Shown in pieces: positions 1-8,166 of a DNA stretch of 13,919 nucleotides (its first letter is position 1; the number at the start of each line of letters is the position of its first letter). Below the pieces are notes generated by a model. The model was given only the letters and a program-made list of their open reading frames with translations. It was not told the DNA's origin and searched no databases. A program made the position numbers and the translations under genes. Source of the DNA: CANLWN01 sp039815505 (lineage in GTDB: Bacteria > Bacteroidota > Bacteroidia > Flavobacteriales > Flavobacteriaceae); the NCBI GenBank assembly GCA_039815505.1, contig JBCBZE010000051.1:1-13919 (forward strand), read 5' to 3'.

Positions 1-1
1 A

Positions 2-775
2 AGTATAACACGGTCAAGACCTAAAGCAGCCATATTGCGTGAAAAGGGAAGCAATTCCGAACGGGAAATGGCAAATGCCATGTACCTGGCCGGTTTTGAT
101 GTCAAGGATGTGCATATGACGGATTTGATCTCTGGAAGGGAAACCTTGGAGGATATTCAATTTATTGGTGCTGTAGGTGGTTTTTCCAATTCAGATGTTT
201 TGGGAAGCGCCAAAGGTTGGGCTGGTGCCTTTATGTATAATGAGAACGCCAATAACGCCCTCAAGAATTTCTTTGCAAGACCGGATACACTTTCAGTTGG
301 TATTTGTAATGGATGTCAACTATTTTTGGAATTGGACCTTATTAACCCGGAACACTCCAAATTGGCCAAGATGACCTTTAACGACTCCCGTAAACATGAG
401 AGTAGTTTTACATCCGTAAAAATCCAAAAGAACAAATCGGTTATGCTATCGTCCTTGGAGGGCTGTACCCTAGGTGTATGGATTTCCCATGGAGAAGGTA
501 AATTTAGTTTGCCTTTATCCGAAGACAATTATGCTATTGTTGCCAAATACGGCTATCAGGATTATCCTGCCAATCCCAATGGCAGTGATTATAATACGGC
601 CATGCTCTGCGATAAAACGGGCAGACATTTGGTTACGATGCCCCATTTAGAACGCTCAACCTTTCCTTGGAACTGGGCACATTACCCCAAGGACCGTGAA
701 GATCAAGTCTCACCTTGGTTAGAGGCCTTTGAAAATGCCCGGGATTGGATAAACGCACAGCAAATTAATTCGTAA
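2..775 (+). CDS. purL: Phosphoribosylformylglycinamidine synthase, C-terminal glutaminase domain (5'-truncated)
   Basis: The reading frame is open from base 2, so this is the 3' end of a gene that starts outside the window. It is the class I glutamine amidotransferase domain of the large single-chain PurL, a cytoplasmic enzyme that converts FGAR to FGAM in purine synthesis using ammonia from glutamine and ATP. Seen: RPKAAILREKGSNSE at the domain entry, GGFSNSDVLG, the nucleophile elbow GICNGCQ with the presumed catalytic Cys at 305-307, the YPANPNGS motif, and MPHLER carrying the His (644-646) and Glu (650-652) of the triad. The stop at 773-775 follows the usual SPWLEAFENARDW ending, so the C-terminus is complete. 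About 258 residues of a protein usually near 1200-1300 residues are present. GGFSNSD in place of the enterobacterial GGFSYGD, and MPHLER for MPHPER, look like normal variation in this phylum (from memory). The next gene starts 30 bases on. Confidence 0.96.
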   Translation, partial: SITRSRPKAAILREKGSNSEREMANAMYLAGFDVKDVHMTDLISGRETLEDIQFIGAVGGFSNSDVLGSAKGWAGAFMYNENANNALKNFFARPDTLSVGICNGCQLFLELDLINPEHSKLAKMTFNDSRKHESSFTSVKIQKNKSVMLSSLEGCTLGVWISHGEGKFSLPLSEDNYAIVAKYGYQDYPANPNGSDYNTAMLCDKTGRHLVTMPHLERSTFPWNWAHYPKDREDQVSPWLEAFENARDWINAQQINS

Positions 776-805
776 CTTGAAAAGCGTATTCTTAAAAAGA
801 ACATC

Positions 806-1468
806 ATGAAAAATCGGACCAAACAAGTAAACAGAAGGGCATTCCTTCAAAAATCATCTTTGTTGACCCTAGGTGCTTTGGGAACGGGCACATTGTTCGG
901 CTTTCCTACGGCAACAACCCCTTTTCCCATAGTATCAACACAAGCGAGCGATATAAATATTGTGGGGCCCAAGGAAGGATATAGTCCACAAATAGGGACT
1001 TTGGTCTCTATGATGACCTGGATGCGGATGGTCATACTAAGTCCGGTTAGGGGCATGGGTGTTAAAGAGTTGGATTATCTTCATGATGAAGATGCAAATA
1101 CTATTGGTGCTATGCTGATGCATTTAGCAGCTACCGAAAGGTTTTATCAAATCCACACTTTTGAGGGAAAAAATTGGGGAGACTGGCCCGATGCCGATAC
1201 AAAGCGTTGGAGTATTGCTTCGGGACTTGGGGAAAACGCAAGAAAAGAGATTAAAGGTAATAATCTTGACTATTACTTGGATGCACTTACCGAAGTTAGG
1301 GAGCATACACTTGCCGAGTTTGCCAAGAGGGATGACGATTGGCTTATGACCGTGGACCAAGATTGGCCTTGGGGCCCTACGAACAATTACTGCAAATGGT
1401 TTCATGTTTGCGAACATGAATCTAACCACAATGGTCAATTCAAATGGATCAAGAGCAGGATTTCGTAA
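806..1468 (+). CDS. Tat-exported DinB-superfamily protein
   Basis: This is a 220-residue protein. The N-terminus has a twin-arginine motif, NRRAFLQK with Arg10-Arg11, followed by a hydrophobic stretch at about 17-40 (LLTLGALGTGTLFGFP), as expected for a Tat signal peptide with no lipobox cysteine. The mature part, about 60-220, resembles the DinB four-helix metal-binding fold: a His in MLMHLAATER (His106) and a C-terminal HVCEHESNHNGQ cluster (His200, His204, His208), which would supply the metal ligands. Characterised DinB-fold enzymes include thiol transferases for bacillithiol and mycothiol and maleylpyruvate isomerase, and they are cytoplasmic, so an exported version is unusual. The substrate is unknown. 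The gene lies 30 bases after purL and 15 bases before a GNAT gene, so it may be cotranscribed with them, but no functional link to purine synthesis is evident. The family call is made by motif only. Confidence 0.8.
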   Translation: MKNRTKQVNRRAFLQKSSLLTLGALGTGTLFGFPTATTPFPIVSTQASDINIVGPKEGYSPQIGTLVSMMTWMRMVILSPVRGMGVKELDYLHDEDANTIGAMLMHLAATERFYQIHTFEGKNWGDWPDADTKRWSIASGLGENARKEIKGNNLDYYLDALTEVREHTLAEFAKRDDDWLMTVDQDWPWGPTNNYCKWFHVCEHESNHNGQFKWIKSRIS

Positions 1469-1483
1469 CGAAAAACCCATTAG

Positions 1484-1936
1484 ATGACCATCCGTCCCGC
1501 CACAAAAAAAGACCTTCCTTTTATAGTCCATATGATAGCCAATGACCCATTGGGAAAATTGCGAGAAGATGATCAAGACCCGTTGCCCAACACCTACTAT
1601 GATGCCTTTGAACGGATTTCCTCGGATGAAAATCAGGAGTTGATGGTCATGCAAAGTGATGCCGGTGACCTTATTGGCACATTACAACTTAGTTTTATCC
1701 AATACCTTACCTATCAAGGTGGTATACGGGCACAAATAGAAGCCGTACGTATACATCAGGACTATAGGGGAAAAGGAATAGGCCTTATATTGTTTGAATG
1801 GGCCATTGACAGGGCTAGGGAACGTAAAGCACATGTAGTACAATTGACTACGGACAAAAAAAGACCGGAAGCCCTAAAGTTCTATAAAAAATTGGGGTTT
1901 AAAGCTTCACATGAGGGAATGAAGTTACATATTTAG
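1484..1936 (+). CDS. GNAT-family N-acetyltransferase
   Basis: This 150-residue protein spans a complete single GNAT domain. It begins MTIRPATKKDLPFI, the usual first beta strand and helix. The acetyl-CoA pyrophosphate-binding motif is QDYRGKGIG (residues 92-100, an R-G-x-G-x-G type loop), preceded by the strand IEAVRIH. The C-terminal RPEALKFYKKLGFK (127-140) is the standard motif B ending, with the conserved FYxxLGF. It probably transfers an acetyl group from acetyl-CoA to an amine of a small molecule or protein in the cytoplasm; the substrate cannot be read from the sequence. The ATG lies 15 bases after the stop of the DinB-type gene, so the two are likely cotranscribed. A 138-base gap separates it from the next gene. 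Confidence 0.9.
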   Translation: MTIRPATKKDLPFIVHMIANDPLGKLREDDQDPLPNTYYDAFERISSDENQELMVMQSDAGDLIGTLQLSFIQYLTYQGGIRAQIEAVRIHQDYRGKGIGLILFEWAIDRARERKAHVVQLTTDKKRPEALKFYKKLGFKASHEGMKLHI

Positions 1937-1995
1937 ACAGCTTACATAAAAATCATACTTCGATTTTCGAGGCGAGAATAGAATATCTCTAAAAT

Positions 1996-2008
1996 AAACA
2001 GGCTGTTT
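1996..2008. repeat. Short inverted repeat upstream of the acyl-CoA ligase
   Basis: AAACAG and CTGTTT flank a single central G, giving a compact 13-bp inverted repeat 66 bases before the ligase start. It has the size of a regulator half-site pair but does not resemble the palindrome upstream of the MarR gene. A chance repeat in AT-rich spacer is equally possible. Confidence 0.25.
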
Positions 2009-2044
2009 TTAGCAATCCCATTTTATTATACCGTTCCCTTTTCT

Positions 2045-2052
2045 TATTTTGC
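2045..2052 (+). promoter_or_regulatory. Possible -7 promoter element of the acyl-CoA ligase gene
   Basis: TATTTTGC resembles the Bacteroidota -7 consensus TAnnTTTG with one base missing from the spacer. It is placed to give a leader of about 17 bases before the ATG at 2075. I do not see a clear TTG at the -33 position, so this is a weak call. Confidence 0.3.
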
Positions 2053-2074
2053 AATTACCATTTAGAAACTTAGT

Positions 2075-3847
2075 ATGCAAAACGTAACCCGATTGTTCGA
2101 TTTCCCCTATTATCAATTGGAGAAATTCAACCTTAATAAATCACTTGTAACCAAATATAATGGGGAGTGGATAGCGACCTCTACACAGGAATATATAGAG
2201 AAGGCCAGTGCTATAAGCAGGGCCCTATTACAACTAGGCGTAAAACCCAATGATAAAGTGGCCGTAATTGCCATGACCAATAGAACGGAATGGAATATTA
2301 TGGACATTGGAATTCTTCAAATAGGAGCTCAGAACGTTCCCATTTATCCCACCATTTCCCAGGAGGACTATGCCTATGTCTTAAATCATTCCGGTGCCAA
2401 GTATTGTTTTGTCTCTTGCAATGAGGTGTTTCAAAAAGTGGATGCTATACGAAACGAGGTACCTAATCTAAAGGAAGTGTATTCTTTTGAATCCATTGCA
2501 AAATGTAAAAACTGGGAGGAAGTACTGGAACTGGGCGCGGATACGTCGAATCAAGAAGAGGTTGAAAAATTAAAAGAAGCGGTCAAGCCAGAAGACCTGG
2601 CTACTTTGATCTACACTTCCGGCACCACCGGAAGACCAAAAGGGGTAATGCTTTCCCATAGCAATTTGGTGAGTAACGCTATCAATAGCTCTAAACGTTT
2701 TCCCATAAAGGACGGGGAAACAAGATCGTTGAGCTTTTTACCACTCTGCCATGTTTACGAGCGCATGCTCATCTATCTGTACCAATATCGGGGAGTTACT
2801 ATTTATTATGCCGAATCCCTGGAAAAAATCAGCGATAATCTTAAAGAGACCGAGCCGCATGTAATGACGGCGGTTCCAAGACTCCTGGAAAAAGTTTATG
2901 ATAAAATCATTGCAAAAGGAAACGACCTGAACGGGATAAAAAAGAAATTGTTCTTCTGGGCCGTGGATGTAGGTCTAAAATATGAGCCTTATGGGCAAAA
3001 CGGATGGTGGTATGAGCGTAAGTTGGCCCTGGCCCGTAAACTCATTTTCAGCAAATGGAAGGCCGGCCTGGGGGGAAATCTAGACCTTATTGCTTCTGGT
3101 AGTGCTGCCTTACAACCCAGACTTTCCCGAATATTCAACGCTGCGGAGATGGGCGTCATGGAGGGTTATGGCCTTACGGAAACATCACCAGTTATTTCTG
3201 TGAACGATATGAGGGATAACGGGTTTAGGATAGGAACCGTAGGAAAACCTATTGAAGATACCAAAGTTAAAATTGCCGATGATGGTGAAATATGTATCCA
3301 AGGCCCGCAGGTAATGATGGGATATTACAAAGACCCTGAAAAAACCGCTGAAGTTATTATAGACGGTTATTTCCATACCGGAGATATTGGGGAAGTAGAT
3401 TCGGATGGTTTCCTTAAGATAACGGACCGTAAAAAGGAAATGTTCAAAACTTCAGGTGGTAAATATGTAGCGCCACAACTGTTGGAAAATCGATTTAAAC
3501 AGTCGCAATTTATTGAACAGATCATGGTAGTTGGGGAAGGCGAAAAAATGCCGGCGGCATTGATCCAACCCAATTTTGAATTTCTTTTCGAATGGGCGGA
3601 AAAGCACAATATAACACTCGGGGAAAATTCGGATATTGTTATAAATGAAAAAGTATTGGCAAAATACCAACAGGAAGTGGATATGGCCAATGAGAATTTC
3701 GCAAAGTGGGAAAAGGTGAAGCAGTTTAAACTAACCCCCGATGTTTGGAGTATAGATGATGGACATCTTACCCCAACAATGAAATTGAGGCGTAAAATCG
3801 TAAAGGAAAAGTATATTGGCCTGTATAACGCTATTTACGACCATTAG
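2075..3847 (+). CDS. Long-chain fatty acid--CoA ligase (AMP-forming, FadD15/FAA1-like)
   Basis: This 590-residue adenylate-forming enzyme activates free fatty acids to acyl-CoA by way of an acyl-adenylate, the entry step for beta-oxidation. Motifs in order: the P-loop YTSGTTGRPKG (180-190); FLPLCHVYER (221-230), typical of the long-chain ligase group; GYGLTETSP (364-372); the TGD of GYFHTGDIGEVD (about 431-442); the hinge region ITDRKKEMFKTSGGKY (449-464); and near the C-terminus PTMKLRRK with the probable catalytic Lys570. Full length for the group. The relation to FAA1/FadD15-type ligases rather than the shorter enterobacterial FadD is judged from motif style. It has its own upstream gap and is followed by 238 bases before the MarR gene, so it is probably a separate transcription unit that feeds acyl-CoA to the downstream enzymes. 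No cysteine-rich or membrane segment is evident. Confidence 0.93.
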   Translation: MQNVTRLFDFPYYQLEKFNLNKSLVTKYNGEWIATSTQEYIEKASAISRALLQLGVKPNDKVAVIAMTNRTEWNIMDIGILQIGAQNVPIYPTISQEDYAYVLNHSGAKYCFVSCNEVFQKVDAIRNEVPNLKEVYSFESIAKCKNWEEVLELGADTSNQEEVEKLKEAVKPEDLATLIYTSGTTGRPKGVMLSHSNLVSNAINSSKRFPIKDGETRSLSFLPLCHVYERMLIYLYQYRGVTIYYAESLEKISDNLKETEPHVMTAVPRLLEKVYDKIIAKGNDLNGIKKKLFFWAVDVGLKYEPYGQNGWWYERKLALARKLIFSKWKAGLGGNLDLIASGSAALQPRLSRIFNAAEMGVMEGYGLTETSPVISVNDMRDNGFRIGTVGKPIEDTKVKIADDGEICIQGPQVMMGYYKDPEKTAEVIIDGYFHTGDIGEVDSDGFLKITDRKKEMFKTSGGKYVAPQLLENRFKQSQFIEQIMVVGEGEKMPAALIQPNFEFLFEWAEKHNITLGENSDIVINEKVLAKYQQEVDMANENFAKWEKVKQFKLTPDVWSIDDGHLTPTMKLRRKIVKEKYIGLYNAIYDH

Positions 3848-4028
3848 TACTTCCTGATTCTCCCCGATTACAGGCTTTTAGTCATTGAAGAAGCTGGTTA
3901 AGTGCTGATAATAAGGTAAATCTTGCGGTATTCCTACATCCAATAGTTTTGAACACCTCCTTTTTTCAATCCCATTGAGAACGTTCTTCTAAGGCTTAAA
4001 ACACTTCATGACATTATTATTTTTCTTT

Positions 4029-4056
4029 AAATTTATTATGCATGCATAATAAATTT
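4029..4056. promoter_or_regulatory. Perfect 28-bp palindrome, candidate MarR operator
   Basis: AAATTTATTATGCA is followed at once by its exact reverse complement, giving 14 uninterrupted base pairs of dyad symmetry centred between 4042 and 4043, with the core ATGCATGCAT. There is no spacer, so it would not form a normal hairpin loop; it reads as a binding site for a dimeric protein. It ends four bases before a -7 element and covers the region where the -33 contact should be, so a bound protein would block RNA polymerase. The first gene downstream, 30 bases away, encodes a MarR-family regulator, and such regulators commonly control their own operons from such sites. The symmetry is observed; the operator role is inferred. 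Confidence 0.7.
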
Positions 4057-4060
4057 TTTA

Positions 4061-4068
4061 TATATTTG
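4061..4068 (+). promoter_or_regulatory. -7 promoter element of the marR-fadNAE operon
   Basis: TATATTTG matches the Bacteroidota sigma-ABfr -7 consensus TAnnTTTG exactly and lies 17 bases before the ATG at 4086, predicting a short leader. No TTG at the -33 position is visible; that zone is occupied by the palindrome. Weak -33 elements are common in this phylum. Confidence 0.65.
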
Positions 4069-4085
4069 GTAGCCAATAAAAATAT

Positions 4086-4538
4086 ATGAAGAACACCACG
4101 ATCGATTATGCACTGAGAGCTACTTGGCAAGCGGTGATTAAAATGTATAATGAAGAAGCCAAAACCTTTGATTTAACCATGGCCATTGGTTTTACTTTAT
4201 TAAGTATAGACCCTAAGACGGGTACACCTTCAACAGCATTGGGACCTAAGATGGGAATGGAAGCCACAAGTCTTTCCAGAATCCTAAAAAGTATCGAAGA
4301 AAAAGGTTTTATAGAACGAAAGCCCAATCCAAAGGATGGTAGAGGTGTTCTAATCCATCTGACCAAATTAGGATTGGAAAAAAGGGCAATATCCAAAGAT
4401 GTGGTGCTACGGTTTAATGATGTGGTAAAAGAACATGTATCCGAAGAAAAATTGAAATGTTTCTTTGAAGTTACCGAGACCATCAATAAATTAATTTTGG
4501 AAAAGAGCATATATAGTAAGGACACAACAACTAATTAA
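4086..4538 (+). CDS. MarR-family transcriptional regulator of the fatty-acid degradation operon
   Basis: This 150-residue protein has a MarR fold: N-terminal dimerisation helices (about 5-40), a winged helix-turn-helix (about 47-95) with the recognition helix in ATSLSRILKSIEEKG (60-74) and a wing containing PNPKDGRGVLIHLT with the conserved Asp84-x-Arg86, then C-terminal helices (about 97-140) that complete the dimer interface. MarR proteins are usually repressors released by a small ligand. Here the gene is first in an operon of beta-oxidation enzymes, and its promoter carries a perfect palindrome, so autoregulated control of fadNAE, probably by fatty acids or acyl-CoA, is the natural inference. 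No cysteine pair suggesting redox sensing is visible. The next ATG is 13 bases after this stop. Confidence 0.9.
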   Translation: MKNTTIDYALRATWQAVIKMYNEEAKTFDLTMAIGFTLLSIDPKTGTPSTALGPKMGMEATSLSRILKSIEEKGFIERKPNPKDGRGVLIHLTKLGLEKRAISKDVVLRFNDVVKEHVSEEKLKCFFEVTETINKLILEKSIYSKDTTTN

Positions 4539-4551
4539 CATAGCTTAATTG

Positions 4552-6957
4552 ATGAATAGACATATTAAAAAGGTAGCGGTAATAGGATCTGGTATCATGG
4601 GAAGCGGTATAGCGTGCCACTTTGCCAATATTGGCGTAGAAGTATTATTGTTAGATATTGTTCCCAGGGAACTTAATGATAAGGAAAAAGCCAAAGGACT
4701 GACTTTAGAAGATAAAGTTGTACGGAACAGATTGGTAAACGATTCGTTGACCGCGGCCTTGAAATCCAAACCCTCCCCTATTTACCATCAGAAATTTGCA
4801 CAACGCATTAGTACGGGAAACTTAGAGGACGATATTGCCAAAGTATCCCAAGTAGATTGGATTATTGAAGTGGTAGTGGAGCGATTGGACATCAAAAAGA
4901 TAGTGTTTGAAAACCTGGAAAAACATAGAAAACCAGGAACACTGATTACGTCCAACACTTCTGGTATTCCAATAAAATTTATGAGTGAAGGAAGAAGTGA
5001 TGATTTCCAAAAACATTTTTGTGGAACCCATTTCTTTAATCCAGCGCGTTATCTAAAACTTTTCGAAATCATTCCTGGACCGAAAACAAGTAATGAGGTA
5101 CTTGATTTCTTAAACGGATATGGAGAACAGTTTTTGGGGAAAACTTCGGTAGTCGCTAAAGATACTCCGGCATTTATAGGAAATAGAATTGGAATTTTCA
5201 GTATTCAAAGTTTGTTCCATGCGGTTAAAGGTATGGGATTAACCGTGGAGGAGGTTGATAAGTTAACAGGTCCCGTGATAGGTAGACCCAAGTCAGCTAC
5301 CTTCAGGACTGTAGATGTTGTTGGTCTGGATACTTTGGTGCATGTTGCCAATGGAATCGCGGAAAATTGCCCGGATGATGAACGGCATGAGCTATTCCAA
5401 CTTCCGGATTTCATCAATACCATGATGGAAAACAAATGGTTGGGAAGTAAAACGGGACAGGGTTTTTATAAAAAAGTAAAAGGAGATAACGGTAAGAGCG
5501 CAATCCACGCATTGGATTTGGACTCCTTGGATTATAGACCTAGCAAGAAAGCAAAATTTGCCACCTTGGAATTAACAAAAACGGTGGATAAAGTAATAGA
5601 TCGTTTCAAGATATTGGTGGGTGGCAAGGATAAGGCCGGAGAGTTCTACAGAAAAAGTTTTGCTGCATTATTTGCCTATGTATCACATCGAATCCCGGAA
5701 ATAACAGATGAGCTCTACAAAATAGATGATGCCATGAAAGCTGGTTTTGGTTGGGAACACGGACCATTCCAGATTTGGGATGCCATTGGGGTGGAAGAAG
5801 GACTGAACATTATGAAGTCAGAAGGTTTGGAAGCTGCGGCCTGGATTGGAGAGATGATAACATCTGGCGCCCAATCCTTCTACGCTGTAAAGGATGGGGC
5901 CACCTACTACTATGATATTCCCAAAAAGACCATGGAAAAAGTTCCAGGTCAGGATGCGTTTATCATTTTGGATAATATTAGAAAGTCCAACGAAGTATTT
6001 AAAAATCCAGGGGTAGTTTTAGAGGATTTGGGAGACGGCATCTTAAATGTAGAGTTCCAATCTAAAATGAACACTATAGGGGGTGATGTCTTAGCCGGAA
6101 TGAACAAAGCGTTTGATATTGCTGAAAAGGATTTTCAAGGTCTCGTTGTGGGCAATCAGGCTGCAAATTTTTCGGTCGGGGCCAATATTGGAATGATTTT
6201 TATGTTGGCCGTAGAACAGGAATATGATGAATTGAACATGGCCATCAAAATGTTTCAGGACACCGTGATGCGCATGAGATACTCCGCAATACCAACGGTT
6301 GCGGCTCCGCATGGTATGACCCTGGGCGGTGGTTGTGAAATATCATTACATGCGGATAAGGTCGTTGCAGCTTCCGAAACGTATACAGGTTTGGTAGAGT
6401 TTGGTGTGGGCGTAATTCCCGGGGGCGGCGGTTCCAAGGAAATGGCCTTGCGAGCACAGGATACGTTTAAGAAAGATGATGTGGAACTCAATGTGCTTCA
6501 GGAATACTTCCTGACCATAGGAATGGCAAAAGTCTCCACCTCTGCCCATGAAGCCTTTGATTTAGGTATCCTTCAAAAAGGAAAGGATATCGTGGTCGTA
6601 AACAAAGATCGGCAAATAGCCGTGGCAAAGGCCCATGCCAAATTAATGGCCGAAGCTGGGTATTCCCAGCCTCCTAAACGAAAAGATATCAAAGTATTGG
6701 GGAAACAAGCGTTAGGTATGTTCTTGGTAGGAACCGATGCGATGGAGGCCAGTAGATATATCAGTGAGCACGACCATAAAATTGCCAATAAATTGGCATA
6801 TGTCATGGCGGGCGGAGATTTGTCGGAACCAACCTATGTAAGCGAACAATATCTGCTAGACTTGGAAAGGGAAGCTTTCCTTTCCCTTTGTACGGAGCGC
6901 AAAACATTGGAGCGTATCCAACACATGTTAAAAACAGGTAAACCGTTAAGAAACTAA
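4552..6957 (+). CDS. fadN: 3-hydroxyacyl-CoA dehydrogenase / enoyl-CoA hydratase fusion (FadN type)
   Basis: This 801-residue bifunctional enzyme hydrates trans-2-enoyl-CoA and oxidises the 3-hydroxyacyl-CoA with NAD. Numbering is from the ATG at 4552; a TTG three bases upstream is also possible but less likely. The dehydrogenase half comes first: a Rossmann GSGIMGSG (12-19), then HFFNPARYLKLFEIIPG with the catalytic His160-Glu172 pair, DTPAFIGNRIG (about 204-214), and a second helical dehydrogenase domain up to about 450. The hydratase half (about 490-720) has FSVGANI in the oxyanion region, LGGGCE with Glu596, and GLVEFGVGVIPGGGG with Glu616, the two expected acid/base glutamates. This HAD-then-ECH order is the reverse of E. 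coli FadB and matches B. subtilis FadN in both order and length. An insertion at about 45-90 after the Rossmann entry appears family-typical. fadA starts two bases after the stop, so they are cotranscribed. Confidence 0.95.
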   Translation: MNRHIKKVAVIGSGIMGSGIACHFANIGVEVLLLDIVPRELNDKEKAKGLTLEDKVVRNRLVNDSLTAALKSKPSPIYHQKFAQRISTGNLEDDIAKVSQVDWIIEVVVERLDIKKIVFENLEKHRKPGTLITSNTSGIPIKFMSEGRSDDFQKHFCGTHFFNPARYLKLFEIIPGPKTSNEVLDFLNGYGEQFLGKTSVVAKDTPAFIGNRIGIFSIQSLFHAVKGMGLTVEEVDKLTGPVIGRPKSATFRTVDVVGLDTLVHVANGIAENCPDDERHELFQLPDFINTMMENKWLGSKTGQGFYKKVKGDNGKSAIHALDLDSLDYRPSKKAKFATLELTKTVDKVIDRFKILVGGKDKAGEFYRKSFAALFAYVSHRIPEITDELYKIDDAMKAGFGWEHGPFQIWDAIGVEEGLNIMKSEGLEAAAWIGEMITSGAQSFYAVKDGATYYYDIPKKTMEKVPGQDAFIILDNIRKSNEVFKNPGVVLEDLGDGILNVEFQSKMNTIGGDVLAGMNKAFDIAEKDFQGLVVGNQAANFSVGANIGMIFMLAVEQEYDELNMAIKMFQDTVMRMRYSAIPTVAAPHGMTLGGGCEISLHADKVVAASETYTGLVEFGVGVIPGGGGSKEMALRAQDTFKKDDVELNVLQEYFLTIGMAKVSTSAHEAFDLGILQKGKDIVVVNKDRQIAVAKAHAKLMAEAGYSQPPKRKDIKVLGKQALGMFLVGTDAMEASRYISEHDHKIANKLAYVMAGGDLSEPTYVSEQYLLDLEREAFLSLCTERKTLERIQHMLKTGKPLRN

Positions 6958-6959
6958 AA

Positions 6960-8150
6960 ATGAAGACAGCGTATATAGTAAAAGCATACAGAACCGCGGT
7001 GGGCAAAGCGCCTAAAGGGGTATTTCGTTTTAAAAGAACGGACGAACTAGCGGCTGAAACCATTGATTATCTAATGAAAGAAGTACCGCAACTGGATAAG
7101 AAACGAATAGATGATGTTATTGTAGGCAATGCAATGCCAGAAGGCTCACAAGGACTGAACATGGCACGTTTAATATCGTTAATGGGATTGGACATCGTAG
7201 ATGTACCAGGAGTTACGGTCAATCGATTTTGTTCCTCGGGTATTGAAACCATTGGTATCGCAACGGCTAAGATACAGGCCGGGATGGCCGATTGTATCAT
7301 TGCCGGGGGTGCGGAAAGTATGAGCGCCGTTCCGATGACAGGATACAAAACCGAATTAAATTATGATTTGGTAAATTCTGGGCATGAAGATTATTATTGG
7401 GGCATGGGAAATACCGCTGAAGCTGTTGCACAGGAGTTCAAGGTTTCTCGTGAAGATCAAGATGAGTTTGCCTATAACTCACATATGAAATCATTACGGG
7501 CACAGGCCGAAAATCGTTTTCAAGATCAAATCGTTCCCATTGACGTGGAACAGGTGTATATTGATGGAAACGGAAAAAAAGCTACCAAAAAGTATACGGT
7601 GACCAAAGATGAAGGTCCTAGAAAGGGAACTTCAGTAGCGGTTCTGAACAAACTGCGGCCCGTTTTCGCTGCTGGTGGTAGTGTTACGGCAGGGAATTCC
7701 TCGCAAATGAGCGATGGTGCTGCTTTTGTATTGGTGATGAGCGAGGAAATGGTGAAAGAACTAAACTTGGAACCTATAGCAAGGTTGGTGAATTATGCCG
7801 CGGCCGGGGTAGAACCCAGGATTATGGGTATAGGACCCGTCAAAGCTGTTCCCAAAGCTTTAAAACAAGCAGGATTAAAACAAGAGGATGTGGAATTGAT
7901 CGAACTGAACGAGGCCTTTGCATCCCAATCCCTGGCGGTAATCAGGGAACTTGGATTAAATGATGAAATTGTCAACGTCAATGGTGGAGCTATATCCTTA
8001 GGGCATCCATTAGGCTGTACCGGAGCAAAACTATCGGTACAGTTGTTCGATGAGATGCGCAAACGCGATATGAAAGGAAAATATGGCATGGTGACCATGT
8101 GTGTGGGAACCGGACAAGGTGCGGCGGGCATCTATGAGTTTTTAAATTAA
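6960..8150 (+). CDS. fadA: Acetyl-CoA acyltransferase (3-ketoacyl-CoA thiolase)
   Basis: This 396-residue thiolase cleaves 3-ketoacyl-CoA with CoA, releasing acetyl-CoA and a shortened acyl-CoA, the last step of each beta-oxidation turn. All hallmarks are present: the acyl-accepting nucleophile Cys91 in NRFCSSGIETI, ELNEAFA (315-321), GGAISLGHPLGCTGA with His349, and the proton-donating Cys381 in MCVGTGQGAAGIYE at the C-terminus. The length fits a degradative thiolase. It starts two bases after the fadN stop, indicating a tight operon and probably translational coupling. Biosynthetic acetoacetyl-CoA thiolases share these motifs, but the FadN and FadE neighbours favour beta-oxidation. It is followed by an 84-base spacer containing an inverted repeat. 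Confidence 0.95.
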   Translation: MKTAYIVKAYRTAVGKAPKGVFRFKRTDELAAETIDYLMKEVPQLDKKRIDDVIVGNAMPEGSQGLNMARLISLMGLDIVDVPGVTVNRFCSSGIETIGIATAKIQAGMADCIIAGGAESMSAVPMTGYKTELNYDLVNSGHEDYYWGMGNTAEAVAQEFKVSREDQDEFAYNSHMKSLRAQAENRFQDQIVPIDVEQVYIDGNGKKATKKYTVTKDEGPRKGTSVAVLNKLRPVFAAGGSVTAGNSSQMSDGAAFVLVMSEEMVKELNLEPIARLVNYAAAGVEPRIMGIGPVKAVPKALKQAGLKQEDVELIELNEAFASQSLAVIRELGLNDEIVNVNGGAISLGHPLGCTGAKLSVQLFDEMRKRDMKGKYGMVTMCVGTGQGAAGIYEFLN

Positions 8151-8166
8151 ATAGATATAAGATTTT

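Noticed and set aside
1124..1654. 176-codon open frame on the minus strand
   Set aside because: It lies opposite two well-supported genes (DinB type and GNAT), spans their junction, and its protein has no recognisable family features.
3978..3987. 10-bp palindrome AGAACGTTCT in the spacer before marR
   Set aside because: It is short, about 75 bases from the -7 element and shows no link to a promoter, so chance is likely.
4106..4525. 139-codon open frame on the minus strand opposite marR
   Set aside because: The marR frame carries a clear winged helix; the antisense frame is low-complexity, Ser/Leu-rich sequence of the kind produced by reverse reading.
4549..4551. TTG start for fadN three bases before the ATG
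   Set aside because: The ATG at 4552 gives the natural MNRHIKKVAVIGSG entry to the Rossmann fold; a TTG one codon upstream adds nothing and is a rarer start.
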